A DNA stretch of 64,000 bases from Thalassotalea mangrovi (lineage in GTDB: Bacteria; Pseudomonadota; Gammaproteobacteria; Enterobacterales; Alteromonadaceae): the NCBI RefSeq assembly GCF_005116735.1, contig NZ_SWDB01000007.1, positions 124,001 through 188,000 on the forward strand. The letters are read 5' to 3'. The position numbers were made by a program, and so were the translations under genes. The notes under the pieces were generated by a model, which was not told where the DNA came from, made no database searches, and saw nothing but the letters and a program-made list of their open reading frames with translations. This document shows, piece after piece, positions 28,584 through 42,209 of this stretch (within the stretch, counting starts at the first letter, position 1; every line of letters starts with the position of its first letter).

Positions 28584-29462
28584 ATGAAAAACTTTATTGT
28601 GATCGTATTGGTTGCCCTGGGTTTGTTGACGGTTTCTTCGATTTTCGTGATCAATGAAACCGAACGCGGCATCGTTTTCCAGTTCTCAAAAATTAAGAGA
28701 ACTGGTGACGGCGAAATGAAAATTTATCAGCCAGGCATCCACTTTAAAATTCCATTAATTGAACGTGTTCGTAAAATTGATGCGCGTATTCAGACGCTCG
28801 ATGAAGCGCCAGACCGTTTTGTTACGGCAGAGAAAAAGGATTTGTTGGTAGACACCTATGTTAAGTGGCGTGTGGCCGATTTTTCTACCTACTACGTACG
28901 TACTAACGGTGGTTCACTGGAAAATGCACAAGCCCTGTTAAAGCAGAAAGTCAATAACGGCCTGCGTACTGAATTTGGTGCCCGTACCATCCGTGAAATC
29001 GTATCCGGTGACCGCGATACGGTAATGGAGCAGGCGAAAGAAAGTGCGCAAACGGCACGTAAGGATCTGGGTATTGAAGTGGTCGACGTGCGCGTGAAGC
29101 GCATTAACTTACCTTCAGAAGTTCAAAACTCAATCTTTGACCGGATGCGTGCTGACCGTCAGGCAGTTGCCGAAGAACACCGCTCACAGGGTCGGGAGAA
29201 AGCTGAAGTCATTCGTGCGACAGTCGATGCCAAGGTAACGGTTATGTTAGCGGATGCCAAAAAGCAGGCATTTATGCTGCGCGGTGAAGGCGATGCGATG
29301 GCGGCGAAAGTCTATGCAGATGCGTACCAGAAAGACCCGGAGTTCTTTAAATTTTTCCGCTCGTTGCAAGCGTATGAAAACAGCTTTAACAGCAAAGGGG
29401 ATATCCTGGTTGTTAAACCTGACTCCGATTTTTTCAAGTATTTGAAAGAAACCGGTAAATAA
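28584..29462 (+). CDS. hflC: FtsH modulator HflC
   Basis: Partner of HflK in the FtsH-regulating complex. It has a signal-anchor TM helix at about 4-22, NETERGIVFQFSKI at the start of the band-7 domain, and the RMRADRQAVAEEHRSQGREKAE coiled segment shared by HflC proteins (shown here only in part of its length). Length 292. A strong terminator follows at once, ending the hfq-hflXKC transcript. Confidence 0.97.
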   Translation: MKNFIVIVLVALGLLTVSSIFVINETERGIVFQFSKIKRTGDGEMKIYQPGIHFKIPLIERVRKIDARIQTLDEAPDRFVTAEKKDLLVDTYVKWRVADFSTYYVRTNGGSLENAQALLKQKVNNGLRTEFGARTIREIVSGDRDTVMEQAKESAQTARKDLGIEVVDVRVKRINLPSEVQNSIFDRMRADRQAVAEEHRSQGREKAEVIRATVDAKVTVMLADAKKQAFMLRGEGDAMAAKVYADAYQKDPEFFKFFRSLQAYENSFNSKGDILVVKPDSDFFKYLKETGK

Positions 29463-29471
29463 TAAATGTCG

Positions 29472-29497
29472 AAAGCCCACTTAATGTGGGCTTTTTT
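29472..29497 (+). terminator. Intrinsic terminator after hflC
   Basis: AAAGCCCAC (29472-29480), loop TTAAT, GTGGGCTTT (29486-29494) and a T run to 29497. A textbook rho-independent terminator ten bases after the hflC stop. Confidence 0.93.
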
Positions 29498-29597
29498 ATC
29501 GGCGCGGATGTGCCAGTTAATTCTCTGGTTAGCGGTTGTCAACATTAGCCATGTGCGCCAGAATTCGCCCACAGAATCGCATTAAGTTCGTGAAACT

Positions 29598-29786
29598 ATG
29601 ACCCTATCTACCCTGTTAATTGCCCTGGCTTTAATGCTGGTCCTGGAAGGCCTGGGGCCGTTTCTGTTCCCAAAGCGATGGCAGGCACTAATGCAGAAAT
29701 TAGCCCAGGAAGACGCCCAGGCGATCCGCCAGATTGGCTTGGCGCTGATTCTGTGCGGCATCGGTTTGCTTTGGTTATTTAGTTAA
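29598..29786 (+). CDS. yjeT: DUF2065 small membrane protein (YjeT family)
   Basis: A 62-residue protein with two hydrophobic segments (about 4-24 and 44-61) joined by a short charged loop. The LVLEGLGPFLFPKRW element near the first helix and the RQIGLALILCGIGLLWLF ending are those of the DUF2065 family, whose function is unknown. Its position between hflC and purA is the same as E. coli yjeT. A terminator separates it from hflC, so it probably has its own promoter in the 100 bases upstream. Confidence 0.9.
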   Translation: MTLSTLLIALALMLVLEGLGPFLFPKRWQALMQKLAQEDAQAIRQIGLALILCGIGLLWLFS

Positions 29787-29949
29787 CGGCAGCTAATTAA
29801 CGACGTTAATACCGATTTGAACCATTACGGGCTACCTATTTAATGGTGGCTGAATCATCTCAACTTACCCTAATTGCTATTATTTCCCTGCAATTGTTAA
29901 AACTTCAGTTAGAATTAACTCCATAATCGTAAAAAAGTCGATAAAACGG

Positions 29950-31309
<1,360 letters not shown>

Positions 31310-31331
31310 TTCCTGCTTCAAATTTACCTTC

Positions 31332-31357
31332 AAAGCCCGCTTTATGCGGGCTTTTTT
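31332..31357 (+). terminator. Intrinsic terminator after purA
   Basis: AAAGCCCGC (31332-31340), loop TTTAT, GCGGGCTTT (31346-31354) followed by T residues. It lies 23 bases after the purA stop. Confidence 0.93.
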
Positions 31358-31583
31358 GTAGATAGATGTATTAAAAATCAACGACTCTGACCCCTTGATG
31401 TTTAGTGGCAGGAAAGAGCATGCTAGAACCCAGCTCATACCCTCCAATAAACCTACTCTTTTTCACGTCTTGATCTGGTAAGAGGTAAGACCGTCATTTT
31501 TTTCCTTAACAGCACTACCCAATTAAGCGTAATATACGCCTTTTTAAAGTACTTCTGAAAAATTACATTAAGGCTTTCAATTT
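31358..31583 (+). promoter_or_regulatory. Leader region of the malic enzyme gene
   Basis: No gene seen. Near the downstream end a small palindrome GCGTA-ATA-TACGC (31527-31539) is followed by TTTTT. It may be a -10 region (TAATAT inside it) in the same GCGTA-type context seen upstream of orn, or a weak terminator. The rest shows no clear element. Confidence 0.25.
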
Positions 31584-32831
31584 ATGTCTGACTTTCGCCA
31601 GCAAGCGCTTGATTACCACGCTTTTCCTCAACCGGGAAAAATTTCTATGACGGTCACCAAACCGTCGAAAACCAGTCGCGACCTTGCCCTGGCTTATAGC
31701 CCAGGCGTAGCAGAGCCGGTGAGAGAAATTGCCCGTGATCAGGATTTGGTTTATCAGTACACCAATAAAGGCAATACCGTTGCGGTGATTTCTAACGGTA
31801 CCGCGATTCTCGGGTTAGGAAATCTCGGCGCGTTAGCTTCAAAGCCCGTTATGGAAGGAAAGTCACTGCTGTTTAAGCGTTTCGCCAATATCGATAGTTT
31901 TGATATTCAGGTAAAGAATGAAGATCCCGGTGCTTTTATTGAAACCGTTGCCAATATTGCCGACAGTTTTGGTGGTATAAACCTTGAGGATATTAAAGCG
32001 CCCGAATGTTTTGAAATTGAAAAAGCCCTGATTGAACGTTGCAATGTACCGGTTTTTCACGATGACCAACACGGTACCGCCATTGTGACTGCTGCAGCGA
32101 TGCTTAATGCCCTGGAAATACAGGGCAAAGATTTACAACATGCGAAAATCGTCTGCCTCGGTGCCGGGGCTGCGGCAATAGCCTGTATGCAATTGTTAAT
32201 CACCTGCGGTGCACAGCGGGAAAACATTTACATGTTAGATCGCAAAGGGGTAATACATACCTGCCGAGATGATTTGAACGAGTACAAACGACTGTTTGCA
32301 AATAACACTGATAAGCGTACCTTGCAGGATGTGTTATTTGAAGCCGATGTCTTCGTTGGAGTATCCGGACCAAACCTGTTAACCGCCGATGATTTAAAGC
32401 TAATGGCAGCAAATCCAGTGGTATTTGCCTGTTCCAATCCTGATCCGGAAATTGCCCCGGAATTGGCATTGCAGACTCGTGACGATTTAATTATTGCAAC
32501 TGGCCGCTCTGACTATCCAAATCAGGTTAATAATGTCCTGTGCTTCCCGTTCATTTTCCGTGGTGCTCTTGATGTTCGGGCCCGGGAAATAAACAGTGCA
32601 ATGAAAGTGGCGGCGGTTCATGCGATTCGCAAGATTGCCAAACAACCGGTTCCGGAAGAAGTATTAGCAGCCAGTGGCGACGTTGATTTAATCTATGGTA
32701 AAGACTACATCATTCCGAAGCCAATGGACCCAAGATTGCTTACAGAAGTGGCACGGGCAGTAGCCCAGGCTGCCATCGACTCAGGCGTCGCGCAGGCACC
32801 TTTGCCAGACACTGCAATTTATCGCTCATAA
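31584..32831 (+). CDS. Malic enzyme, short form without a PTA domain
   Basis: Oxidative decarboxylation of malate to pyruvate, making NAD(P)H. The N-terminal malic domain contains AYSPGVAEPVREIA and the metal-binding DDQHGTAIV; the NAD-binding domain has GAGAAAIAC. It aligns with the first 410 or so residues of E. coli MaeB but stops at 415, without the phosphotransacetylase-like regulatory domain, so it resembles the compact malic enzymes of Bacillus (YtsJ type). I cannot fix the cofactor from sequence. A terminator shared with metJ follows immediately. Confidence 0.92.
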   Translation: MSDFRQQALDYHAFPQPGKISMTVTKPSKTSRDLALAYSPGVAEPVREIARDQDLVYQYTNKGNTVAVISNGTAILGLGNLGALASKPVMEGKSLLFKRFANIDSFDIQVKNEDPGAFIETVANIADSFGGINLEDIKAPECFEIEKALIERCNVPVFHDDQHGTAIVTAAAMLNALEIQGKDLQHAKIVCLGAGAAAIACMQLLITCGAQRENIYMLDRKGVIHTCRDDLNEYKRLFANNTDKRTLQDVLFEADVFVGVSGPNLLTADDLKLMAANPVVFACSNPDPEIAPELALQTRDDLIIATGRSDYPNQVNNVLCFPFIFRGALDVRAREINSAMKVAAVHAIRKIAKQPVPEEVLAASGDVDLIYGKDYIIPKPMDPRLLTEVARAVAQAAIDSGVAQAPLPDTAIYRS

Positions 32832-32837
32832 CCCATA

Positions 32838-32863
32838 AAAAAGGCCCTGTTCAGGGCCTTTTT
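32838..32863. terminator. Bidirectional terminator between malic enzyme gene and metJ
   Basis: AAAAAGGCCCTG (32838-32849) pairs with CAGGGCCTTTTT (32852-32863). A runs on one side and T runs on the other let it serve the + strand malic enzyme gene and the - strand metJ gene, which converge here. Confidence 0.92.
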
Positions 32864-32882
32864 CACAACTATCTCATTCCAC

Positions 32883-33164
32883 TTACTCGTTTTCTTCACC
32901 GTCAGTAGTGAGTGGTTTTTCATTGTCCTTAGACAAATCTTCATCGCTTGGCAATGGCTGGCCAGTAAATGCGTGTAAAAACGCTTCACACAACAGCTCG
33001 CTGTTAGTGGCATGGCGTAAATTATTTACCTGGCGACGGGTGCGCTCATCGGTCAATACTTTCAATACCCGAAGTGGGATCGACACCGTAATTTTTTTTA
33101 CCTGTTCGCTCTTTTTACCGTGTTCCGCGTATGGATTAATGTATTCGCCGTTCCATTCCGCCAT
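32883..33164 (-). CDS. metJ: Methionine repressor MetJ
   Basis: Ribbon-helix-helix repressor that binds tandem Met boxes with S-adenosylmethionine as corepressor. The first 70 residues are almost the enteric protein: [15 protein letters not shown], then the beta-strand [15 protein letters not shown] and the helix [20 protein letters not shown]. The C-terminal part is short and acidic (93 residues in all, against about 105 in E. coli) and does not keep the enteric C-terminal helix. It is divergent from metB across a region full of Met boxes, so it surely controls the metBLF operon and itself. Confidence 0.97.
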   Translation of the reverse strand: MAEWNGEYINPYAEHGKKSEQVKKITVSIPLRVLKVLTDERTRRQVNNLRHATNSELLCEAFLHAFTGQPLPSDEDLSKDNEKPLTTDGEENE

Positions 33165-33249
33165 CTTGTTTCCTCAGAACCTATGATTATTTTCAGCTGA
33201 AATTGTACCCGTTATGGCCGTTGAGTCAACCGCTAACATCTAAAAGCAA

Positions 33250-33265
33250 AGATGTATAGACGTCT
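33250..33265. promoter_or_regulatory. metJ: MetJ operator near the metJ side
   Basis: Two abutting 8-base Met boxes: AGATGTAT (6 of 8) at 33250-33257 and a perfect AGACGTCT at 33258-33265. MetJ binds at least two adjacent boxes, so this is a complete site. A TTGACC -35-like element for metB starts nine bases further on. Confidence 0.85.
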
Positions 33266-33305
33266 AAAAGTTCTTGACCATACCAAATAATACGTATAGA
33301 TTTAC

Positions 33306-33321
33306 GGACGTCTATACTTCT
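33306..33321. promoter_or_regulatory. metB: MetJ operator over the metB promoter
   Basis: GGACGTCT (7 of 8) at 33306-33313 and ATACTTCT (6 of 8) at 33314-33321, in register; a weak further box AGATTTAC precedes at 33298. The site overlaps or immediately follows the likely metB -10 (TATAGA at 33295-33300, 15 bases after TTGACC at 33274) and would block transcription when methionine is plentiful. Confidence 0.8.
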
Positions 33322-33342
33322 AAAAGCGTCAAGAGGGCGATT

Positions 33343-34503
33343 ATGAGCCAGGATCAAGCAGCCACCATTGCCGTGCGTGCCGGCATTAACACGGATAAGC
33401 ACCATAGTGCGGTTGTACCGCCAATTCATCTTTCCAGTACTTATCGTCTGCATGGTTATGATCAGAAAGGCGAATACGACTACTCGCGTTCCGGTAATCC
33501 AACTCGCAGTTCTTTGGCGACTGCTCTTGCCGATCTGGAAGGGGGAAGCACAGGTATCGTGACCAATACCGGTATGTCCGCTATCCATTTACTCTGTCAG
33601 TTGCTCAATAAAGACGACTTACTTGTCATCCCTCATGATTGCTATGGCGGGAGTTACCGATTGTTCACCCACCTGCACCAGCGCGGCTTGTTCAGGCTGT
33701 TAGTGATTGATCAAACCAATCTTGACGAAGTACGTGTGGCGATGCAGCAAAAGCCGAAACTGACGCTGCTGGAAACTCCGAGTAATCCATTATTGCGTAT
33801 TGTTGACGTGGCAAAGATTTGTGAGCTTGCCAAACAAGCCGGCTCACTGGTGGCGGTTGATAACACTTTTCTCACCCCGCTACTGCAGAAGCCATTGTCT
33901 CTGGGTGCCGATATCGTGATTCATTCCACGACCAAATTCATTAACGGTCATAGCGATGTGGTTGCTGGTGCGGTTGTCTGCAAGGAGCCCCAGATAGGAG
34001 AAAAGCTGACCTGGTGGGCAAATTGTATCGGTATTACCAGCAGCCCATTCGACAGTTTTCTGACGTTAAGGGGTCTAAAAACCCTGCCAGTACGAATACA
34101 GCAGCATCAGCAGAATACGGTCAGCCTGGTTGCCTTGTTATCCGAACATCCGGCTATCGACGCGGTTCATTATCCGGGGCTTGCTTGCCATCCTGGTCAT
34201 CAGTTGGCAAGGCAACAACAGTCTGGTTTTGGCAGCATGGTGAGCTTTGAACTTAAGGGAGGCATAGAGGCGGTTAAATGTTTATTCGATCATTTGACCC
34301 TATTCACTCTGGCGCAGTCGTTGGGGGGGGTAGAAAGCCTGATATCCCATCCATCGACCATGACTCACGCGGGAATGGACGCTGAAGCACAGCTTGTCGC
34401 CGGCATCAAACCCGGACTGGTGCGAGTGTCTGTTGGTATTGAACATATTGATGATCTGGTTGCTGATTTAACGTCGGCCCTGGATAAATGCCTGACCGTT
34501 TAG
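33343..34503 (+). CDS. metB: Cystathionine gamma-synthase
   Basis: PLP enzyme that joins O-succinylhomoserine and cysteine into cystathionine. The PLP-binding Lys is in HSTTKFINGHSD (about residue 195), with YSRSGNPTR and AVDNTFLTP earlier. I start at ATG 33343, which has GAGGG five bases upstream and gives MSQDQAATIAV; the frame is open further up but that part overlaps the MetJ operators. Length 386 equals E. coli MetB. metL follows after 14 bases. Cystathionine lyases are close relatives; the metJBLF order supports MetB. Confidence 0.95.
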   Translation: MSQDQAATIAVRAGINTDKHHSAVVPPIHLSSTYRLHGYDQKGEYDYSRSGNPTRSSLATALADLEGGSTGIVTNTGMSAIHLLCQLLNKDDLLVIPHDCYGGSYRLFTHLHQRGLFRLLVIDQTNLDEVRVAMQQKPKLTLLETPSNPLLRIVDVAKICELAKQAGSLVAVDNTFLTPLLQKPLSLGADIVIHSTTKFINGHSDVVAGAVVCKEPQIGEKLTWWANCIGITSSPFDSFLTLRGLKTLPVRIQQHQQNTVSLVALLSEHPAIDAVHYPGLACHPGHQLARQQQSGFGSMVSFELKGGIEAVKCLFDHLTLFTLAQSLGGVESLISHPSTMTHAGMDAEAQLVAGIKPGLVRVSVGIEHIDDLVADLTSALDKCLTV

Positions 34504-34517
34504 GAGTAAAATTTACA

Positions 34518-37897
<3,380 letters not shown>

Positions 37898-37938
37898 CTA
37901 CGTTATTTCGACGAACAATCCCCAAAACGGCCCTGCTG

Positions 37939-39087
37939 CTACATGCAGTAATCTTTGATCAGGCGGGTCAGTAGGTTCAGAGTTGGTGGGATTTGATCAA
38001 AGGCCAGGTATTCGTCCGGCTGATGTGCCTGATCGATAGAACCAGGCCCTACCACTATGGTCTGACAGCCGAGCTGTTGAATAAACGGCGCCTCAGTTGC
38101 ATAGTTTACCGCCTGGCAACAGTGACCGGTCAGGGTTTCAACTTTACTTACCAGGCTACTATTGAGGCTTTCGGCGAACGCGGGAGAGCTGGGGTGCAGT
38201 TCTTGTAGGTGCACGCGTCCCGGGTATAGATGCGCGACCGGCTTTAAAGCATCAGCTAACCAACTTAATAATTCATCATCACTAATGCCAGGTAGTGCAC
38301 GGATATCAATATCCAGATAGCAGTCGCCACAGATACGATTGGCATTATCACCACCACGAATGGCACCGAAATTCAATGTCGGCTGCGGTACACTAAAGGC
38401 CTCGTTACGATAATTTTGTTGCAGGTTTTGCTTGAGAAGCATCAGCACTTCAATGACGTGATAGATGATTTCGATCGCATTGATGCCATTGTCCGGCTGG
38501 CTGGAATGTCCGGATTTACCATGTACGTTAATTCGATGCGACATATGACCCTTGTGCATTACCACAGGGGTGAGGCCGGTCGGTTCACCAATGATAGCAA
38601 CGTCCGGGCGAATCAATTGTTGCTCAATAAAAAAACGTGCACCTGCCATCGTCGTTTCTTCATCCGCTGTGGCAAGAATATACAGGGGCTTTTTCAGGGA
38701 ATTGGCGTTTAGGTTTTTGCAAACCTGTAAGATAAAGGCGAAGAATCCCTTCATGTCGCATGTGCCCAGGCCATAGAATTTATTATCTTTATCGATGACT
38801 CTGAACGGGTCGCTATGCCAACGAGTCTGATCAAATGGCACCGTGTCGCTGTGACCGCTTAACAAAAGACCACCTTCGCCGCTTCCTAATTGCGCTAAGA
38901 GATTGTATTTGCCACTAGCGCCTGGCACTTCCTGAATCGAAACTTTAAAGCTCAAGTCGGTGAACCAACTTGCGAGGGTATGGATCACATCGCGATTGGA
39001 TTGATCCCAGCTAGGGTCGCAGGAGCTGATAGAGGGCTCTTTAATTAACTCATTCAGAGCCTGGGTAAAATCCGGTAAATTATTCAT
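37939..39087 (-). CDS. argE: Acetylornithine deacetylase
   Basis: Zinc peptidase M20-family enzyme that frees ornithine from N-acetylornithine. GHSDTVPFD (about 78) carries the first metal His; CDMKGF gives the bridging Asp; EETTMAG holds the catalytic Glu; the dimer domain contains HKGHMSHRINVHGKSGHSSQP in part. Length 382 is typical. It is divergent from argCBFGH, as in E. coli, and converges on metF with a 41-base gap without a clear terminator. Confidence 0.96.
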   Translation of the reverse strand: MNNLPDFTQALNELIKEPSISSCDPSWDQSNRDVIHTLASWFTDLSFKVSIQEVPGASGKYNLLAQLGSGEGGLLLSGHSDTVPFDQTRWHSDPFRVIDKDNKFYGLGTCDMKGFFAFILQVCKNLNANSLKKPLYILATADEETTMAGARFFIEQQLIRPDVAIIGEPTGLTPVVMHKGHMSHRINVHGKSGHSSQPDNGINAIEIIYHVIEVLMLLKQNLQQNYRNEAFSVPQPTLNFGAIRGGDNANRICGDCYLDIDIRALPGISDDELLSWLADALKPVAHLYPGRVHLQELHPSSPAFAESLNSSLVSKVETLTGHCCQAVNYATEAPFIQQLGCQTIVVGPGSIDQAHQPDEYLAFDQIPPTLNLLTRLIKDYCM

Positions 39088-39440
39088 GAATTATAATTAT
39101 GCTATTTTCTTGCATAAGTTCTCAGTCGCTGTTATCTTTCGCTAATCAGTGTAAACAACCCGTTTGACCCTGGCTAGCATTATTTTAATTACCGATCTGC
39201 AATATGATTGTTAATTAAAGTGGTAAGTTATCGTGCTTTATTGGCTGGCGAACATAAATCAGGCCCGGGTTAAGGTAAAAGTGAATAGAAATTCTATTTG
39301 TGGTTATTTATTCACTTTTGTTGTTTGCATAAATGAGCGTCAAAAAATCTTGTATTGAATAACAGCTTAGCAAACAGCGGTAAATCAAGATTGAAATTGA
39401 CCAAGTAATGAATATTGATATCTCGGGAACTGAGGTTTAA
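39088..39440. promoter_or_regulatory. argE/argC divergent control region with Arg boxes
   Basis: No gene in these 353 bases. Two 18-base Arg boxes lie side by side at 39280-39297 (AGTGAATAGAAATTCTAT) and 39299-39316 (TGTGGTTATTTATTCACT), the first near consensus, the second good in its right half. Their centres are 19 bases apart, slightly less than the spacing common in E. coli. A third partial box, TGAAT-TATA-ATTAT, overlaps the argE start at 39087-39100. ArgR with arginine should therefore repress both directions. I could not pick a clear -10/-35 for argC. Confidence 0.75.
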
Positions 39441-40484
39441 GTGAAAGTAGCAATCGTTGGCGCCAGTGGTTATGTCGGCGCTGAGTTAACCATATTATTG
39501 GCCAGACATCCTGCAATTACCGGGATGCACTTGCTGGTGTCTGAATTCAGCGATGCCAAAGGCATCAGGTTTTCGCAACTTTACCCGCGCTGGCAGTCGA
39601 CATCCCGGTTTAGCGAACAGAGATTACAAGCATTCAATGGCGACTGGTTGGCAACGTTTGGCAGTGAACTTGATGTCGTATTTATGGCCACCCCGCACGA
39701 GTATTCGCAACAATGGGCAAGCGCTTTTCTGGAGCAGGGCGTAAAGGTCATTGATTTATCCGGTGCATTTCGCCTGAACCTGGCAGAAGATTATCCAACC
39801 TATTATGGCTTTGAACATCACTACCCGCAGTTGTTGGAGCAGGCGGTCTACGGACTTGCTGAGTTTAATTACCAGCAGATTACCGATGCTAATCTTATTG
39901 CAGTTCCAGGTTGCTATCCAACGGCCAGTCTATTGGCCAGTAAACCGGTAACTAATGCTAACCTGCAACAGCCTGATACGCATATTATCGTTAACGGCAT
40001 TAGTGGTGTCAGTGGCGCCGGTCGTAAAGCATCGCTGAATTCTTCATTCAATGAGGTAAGTCTGACGGCTTACAACGTACTACAACACAGACATCAGCCA
40101 GAAATTAGTCAGCAATGCGGCCATTCGGTGATCTTTAATCCGCATCTGGCACCATTTAAACGTGGCCTGATGGCAACGGTGACTATCCATTGTCATGAGC
40201 AGGTCAAAACTGATGATGTGCAACAGGCATTTGCCAAAGCATATAGCCCTGTTACAACACCATTGGTTCGGGTGACTCAGCAATGGCCAAAAATTGATGA
40301 TGTAACTTATACCCCGTTTGCCAATCTGCACTGGCAGTATGATGAAGACAAACGCATCTTAGTGGTCAGTTGTGTGATTGATAACCTGTTAAAAGGTGCT
40401 GCCTCACAGGCGGTGCAATGTTTCAACCTGGCAATGCAACAACCACCGGGCGCAGCGCTTTTTGACCAGGGGGTTATGGCATGA
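39441..40484 (+). CDS. argC: N-acetyl-gamma-glutamyl-phosphate reductase
   Basis: Reduces acetylglutamyl phosphate to the semialdehyde using NADPH. The dinucleotide motif VGASGYVGAE opens the protein; the active-site Cys is in VPGCYPTA (about 157); FNPHLAPFKRGL is also conserved. The start is GTG with TGAGG five bases upstream. Length 347. The end overlaps argB by four bases (ATGA). Confidence 0.97.
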   Translation: MKVAIVGASGYVGAELTILLARHPAITGMHLLVSEFSDAKGIRFSQLYPRWQSTSRFSEQRLQAFNGDWLATFGSELDVVFMATPHEYSQQWASAFLEQGVKVIDLSGAFRLNLAEDYPTYYGFEHHYPQLLEQAVYGLAEFNYQQITDANLIAVPGCYPTASLLASKPVTNANLQQPDTHIIVNGISGVSGAGRKASLNSSFNEVSLTAYNVLQHRHQPEISQQCGHSVIFNPHLAPFKRGLMATVTIHCHEQVKTDDVQQAFAKAYSPVTTPLVRVTQQWPKIDDVTYTPFANLHWQYDEDKRILVVSCVIDNLLKGAASQAVQCFNLAMQQPPGAALFDQGVMA

Positions 40485-41254
40485 ATCCGTTAGTGATTAA
40501 GATTGGCGGCGCGATCATGGAAAACGCGGTTGCCCTGGACAACTTATTTGCGGTGCTGGCTCAATTGCAACAACAGCGGGGCGTAATCATTGTCCATGGT
40601 GGCGGCTGTGTGGTCGATCAACATTTGAACCAGGCAGGATTCACCAGTGAGAAGGTCAATGGCCTCAGGGTGAGTGCCAAATCTCACATGCCACTGATCA
40701 CCGGTGCATTGGCTGGTACGGTGAATAAGCAGCTTGTTGCCCAGGCGAATGCCAAACAGATGAATGCCGTTGGTCTGGCGCTGCATGATGGCAACATGAT
40801 CCATTGTTCACCAGCGGCGGCTGAATTGGGCCAGGTGGGTCTGCCAACCGCGGCAAACGGACAATTAGTGGAGTTGTTATTGCAACTTAAGATGCTGCCG
40901 GTCATCTGTTCCATAGGTCAGTTAAATGATGGTCAACTGGTCAATGTTAATGCCGACGATGCAGCCGTAGCGATCAGTGATTTGGTTGCAGGTGAATTAT
41001 TATTGTTAACGGATGTTGCCGGAGTCAAAGGCGCGAACGGTGAATACCTTTCTTCTTTAACGCAAGCCGATGCTGAACAATTAATTTCGGCGGGCATCAT
41101 AGCCGGCGGCATGATTGCCAAAGTTAATGCGGCCTTTGCAGCCGCCAATCGATTACGACGAAGTATCGCGGTTACCAGCTGGAAAGTCCCCGAGCAGCTA
41201 TTGACGTTGCACAAGGGCCAGTTACTCGGTACCCGCATCGAACCAAACGAATAA
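40481..41254 (+). CDS. argB: Acetylglutamate kinase
   Basis: Phosphorylates N-acetylglutamate. The amino acid kinase fold shows as VIKIGGAIMEN at the start, VHGGGCVVDQHL (about 38), NVNADDAAVAIS (about 155) and GGMIAKVNAAFAA near the end. Length 257 is the short, arginine-insensitive class of E. coli; no N-terminal helix for arginine control is present. Overlaps argC by four bases and is followed by argF after 32 bases. Confidence 0.97.
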   Translation: MNPLVIKIGGAIMENAVALDNLFAVLAQLQQQRGVIIVHGGGCVVDQHLNQAGFTSEKVNGLRVSAKSHMPLITGALAGTVNKQLVAQANAKQMNAVGLALHDGNMIHCSPAAAELGQVGLPTAANGQLVELLLQLKMLPVICSIGQLNDGQLVNVNADDAAVAISDLVAGELLLLTDVAGVKGANGEYLSSLTQADAEQLISAGIIAGGMIAKVNAAFAAANRLRRSIAVTSWKVPEQLLTLHKGQLLGTRIEPNE

Positions 41255-41286
41255 TATTTTTCGCAAATTACAGGATACTTACGTCA

Positions 41287-42195
41287 ATGAAACACTTTAT
41301 TGCTGATACTCAGGCGAGTAAAACCGAACTGGAAAAGTTAATCAAACTCGCTATCGATATTAAACAAAATCCACATAATTACAGCCAGGCGCTGCAAGGT
41401 AAATCGATCGTAACCCTATTCGAAAAACCGTCGCTACGCACCCATGTCAGCCTCGATATTGGCATTCAAAAACTGGGTGGACACAGCCTCTACATTGGCC
41501 AGCAAAATGGTCAGCTAGGGAAACGTGAACGGGTGAAAGACGTGGCAAAAAACCTTGCCTGCTGGGCAGATGCCATCGTTGCCCGAGTCTTTGACCACCA
41601 GGTATTGGAAGAAATGGCAATGCATGCGGGCATTCCGGTGGTTAATGCACTTTGTGACAAATATCACCCTTGTCAGGCACTTGCTGATTTCCAGAGTCTG
41701 ACCGAAACTTTTGGTAGTGTAGAAAACTTAAACCTGGCCTATGTCGGTGACGGTAATAATGTGTCCAATTCACTGATGCTGATGGGCAGTATTTTAGGGG
41801 CAAACGTCACCGTAATTACGCCCGAGGGCTATGGGCCTGACAAGGCATTTATTGAACAGGCCGATAAACTTGCCACCGCCAGCGGGGCGAAATTTAAAGT
41901 CAGTCACGATATTACTGATATTGGTGGGCAACAGGCGATTTATACCGATACCTGGATATCCATGGGGGATGACACCAAGGTTGCGGATATTTTAAAAACT
42001 TTTATGCCTTATCAGGTCAATGAAGCCTTGATGGCAGCAACCGGAGCCAGCGCAGTATTGCATTGTCAGCCAGCCCACCTCGATCAGGAAATTACCACGA
42101 GCTTGTTCGATTCTGATAAATCATTGGCTTTCGTGCAGGCCGAAAACCGCATGTGGGCACAAAACGCCGTGCTGGTAACCCTTTTAAAAGATTAA
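41287..42195 (+). CDS. argF: Ornithine carbamoyltransferase with altered motifs
   Basis: Makes citrulline from ornithine and carbamoyl phosphate. The carbamoyl-phosphate site reads [12 protein letters not shown]-x-R-T is intact but the last Arg of the usual S-T-R-T-R is His. The ornithine-side loop reads [10 protein letters not shown] where HCLPAHR is usual, so Leu becomes Gln and Arg becomes Leu. The catalytic Cys and the [21 protein letters not shown] and [12 protein letters not shown] segments are normal. Length 302. These changes may be lineage-typical or may adjust substrate use; the operon still has argE, argG and argH, so ornithine as substrate is the simplest reading. Confidence 0.92.
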   Translation: MKHFIADTQASKTELEKLIKLAIDIKQNPHNYSQALQGKSIVTLFEKPSLRTHVSLDIGIQKLGGHSLYIGQQNGQLGKRERVKDVAKNLACWADAIVARVFDHQVLEEMAMHAGIPVVNALCDKYHPCQALADFQSLTETFGSVENLNLAYVGDGNNVSNSLMLMGSILGANVTVITPEGYGPDKAFIEQADKLATASGAKFKVSHDITDIGGQQAIYTDTWISMGDDTKVADILKTFMPYQVNEALMAATGASAVLHCQPAHLDQEITTSLFDSDKSLAFVQAENRMWAQNAVLVTLLKD

Positions 42196-42209
42196 TGAGA
42201 AGTAAGAAT

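Noticed and set aside
31527-31545. Second terminator before the malic enzyme gene
   Set aside because: The stem is only 5 bp and AT-rich and more likely overlaps a promoter; the strong purA terminator at 31332 already ends that transcript.
33274-33342. Longer metB from the ATG at 33274
   Set aside because: This stretch carries the promoter and Met boxes; ATG 33343 has a good ribosome site and gives the E. coli length.
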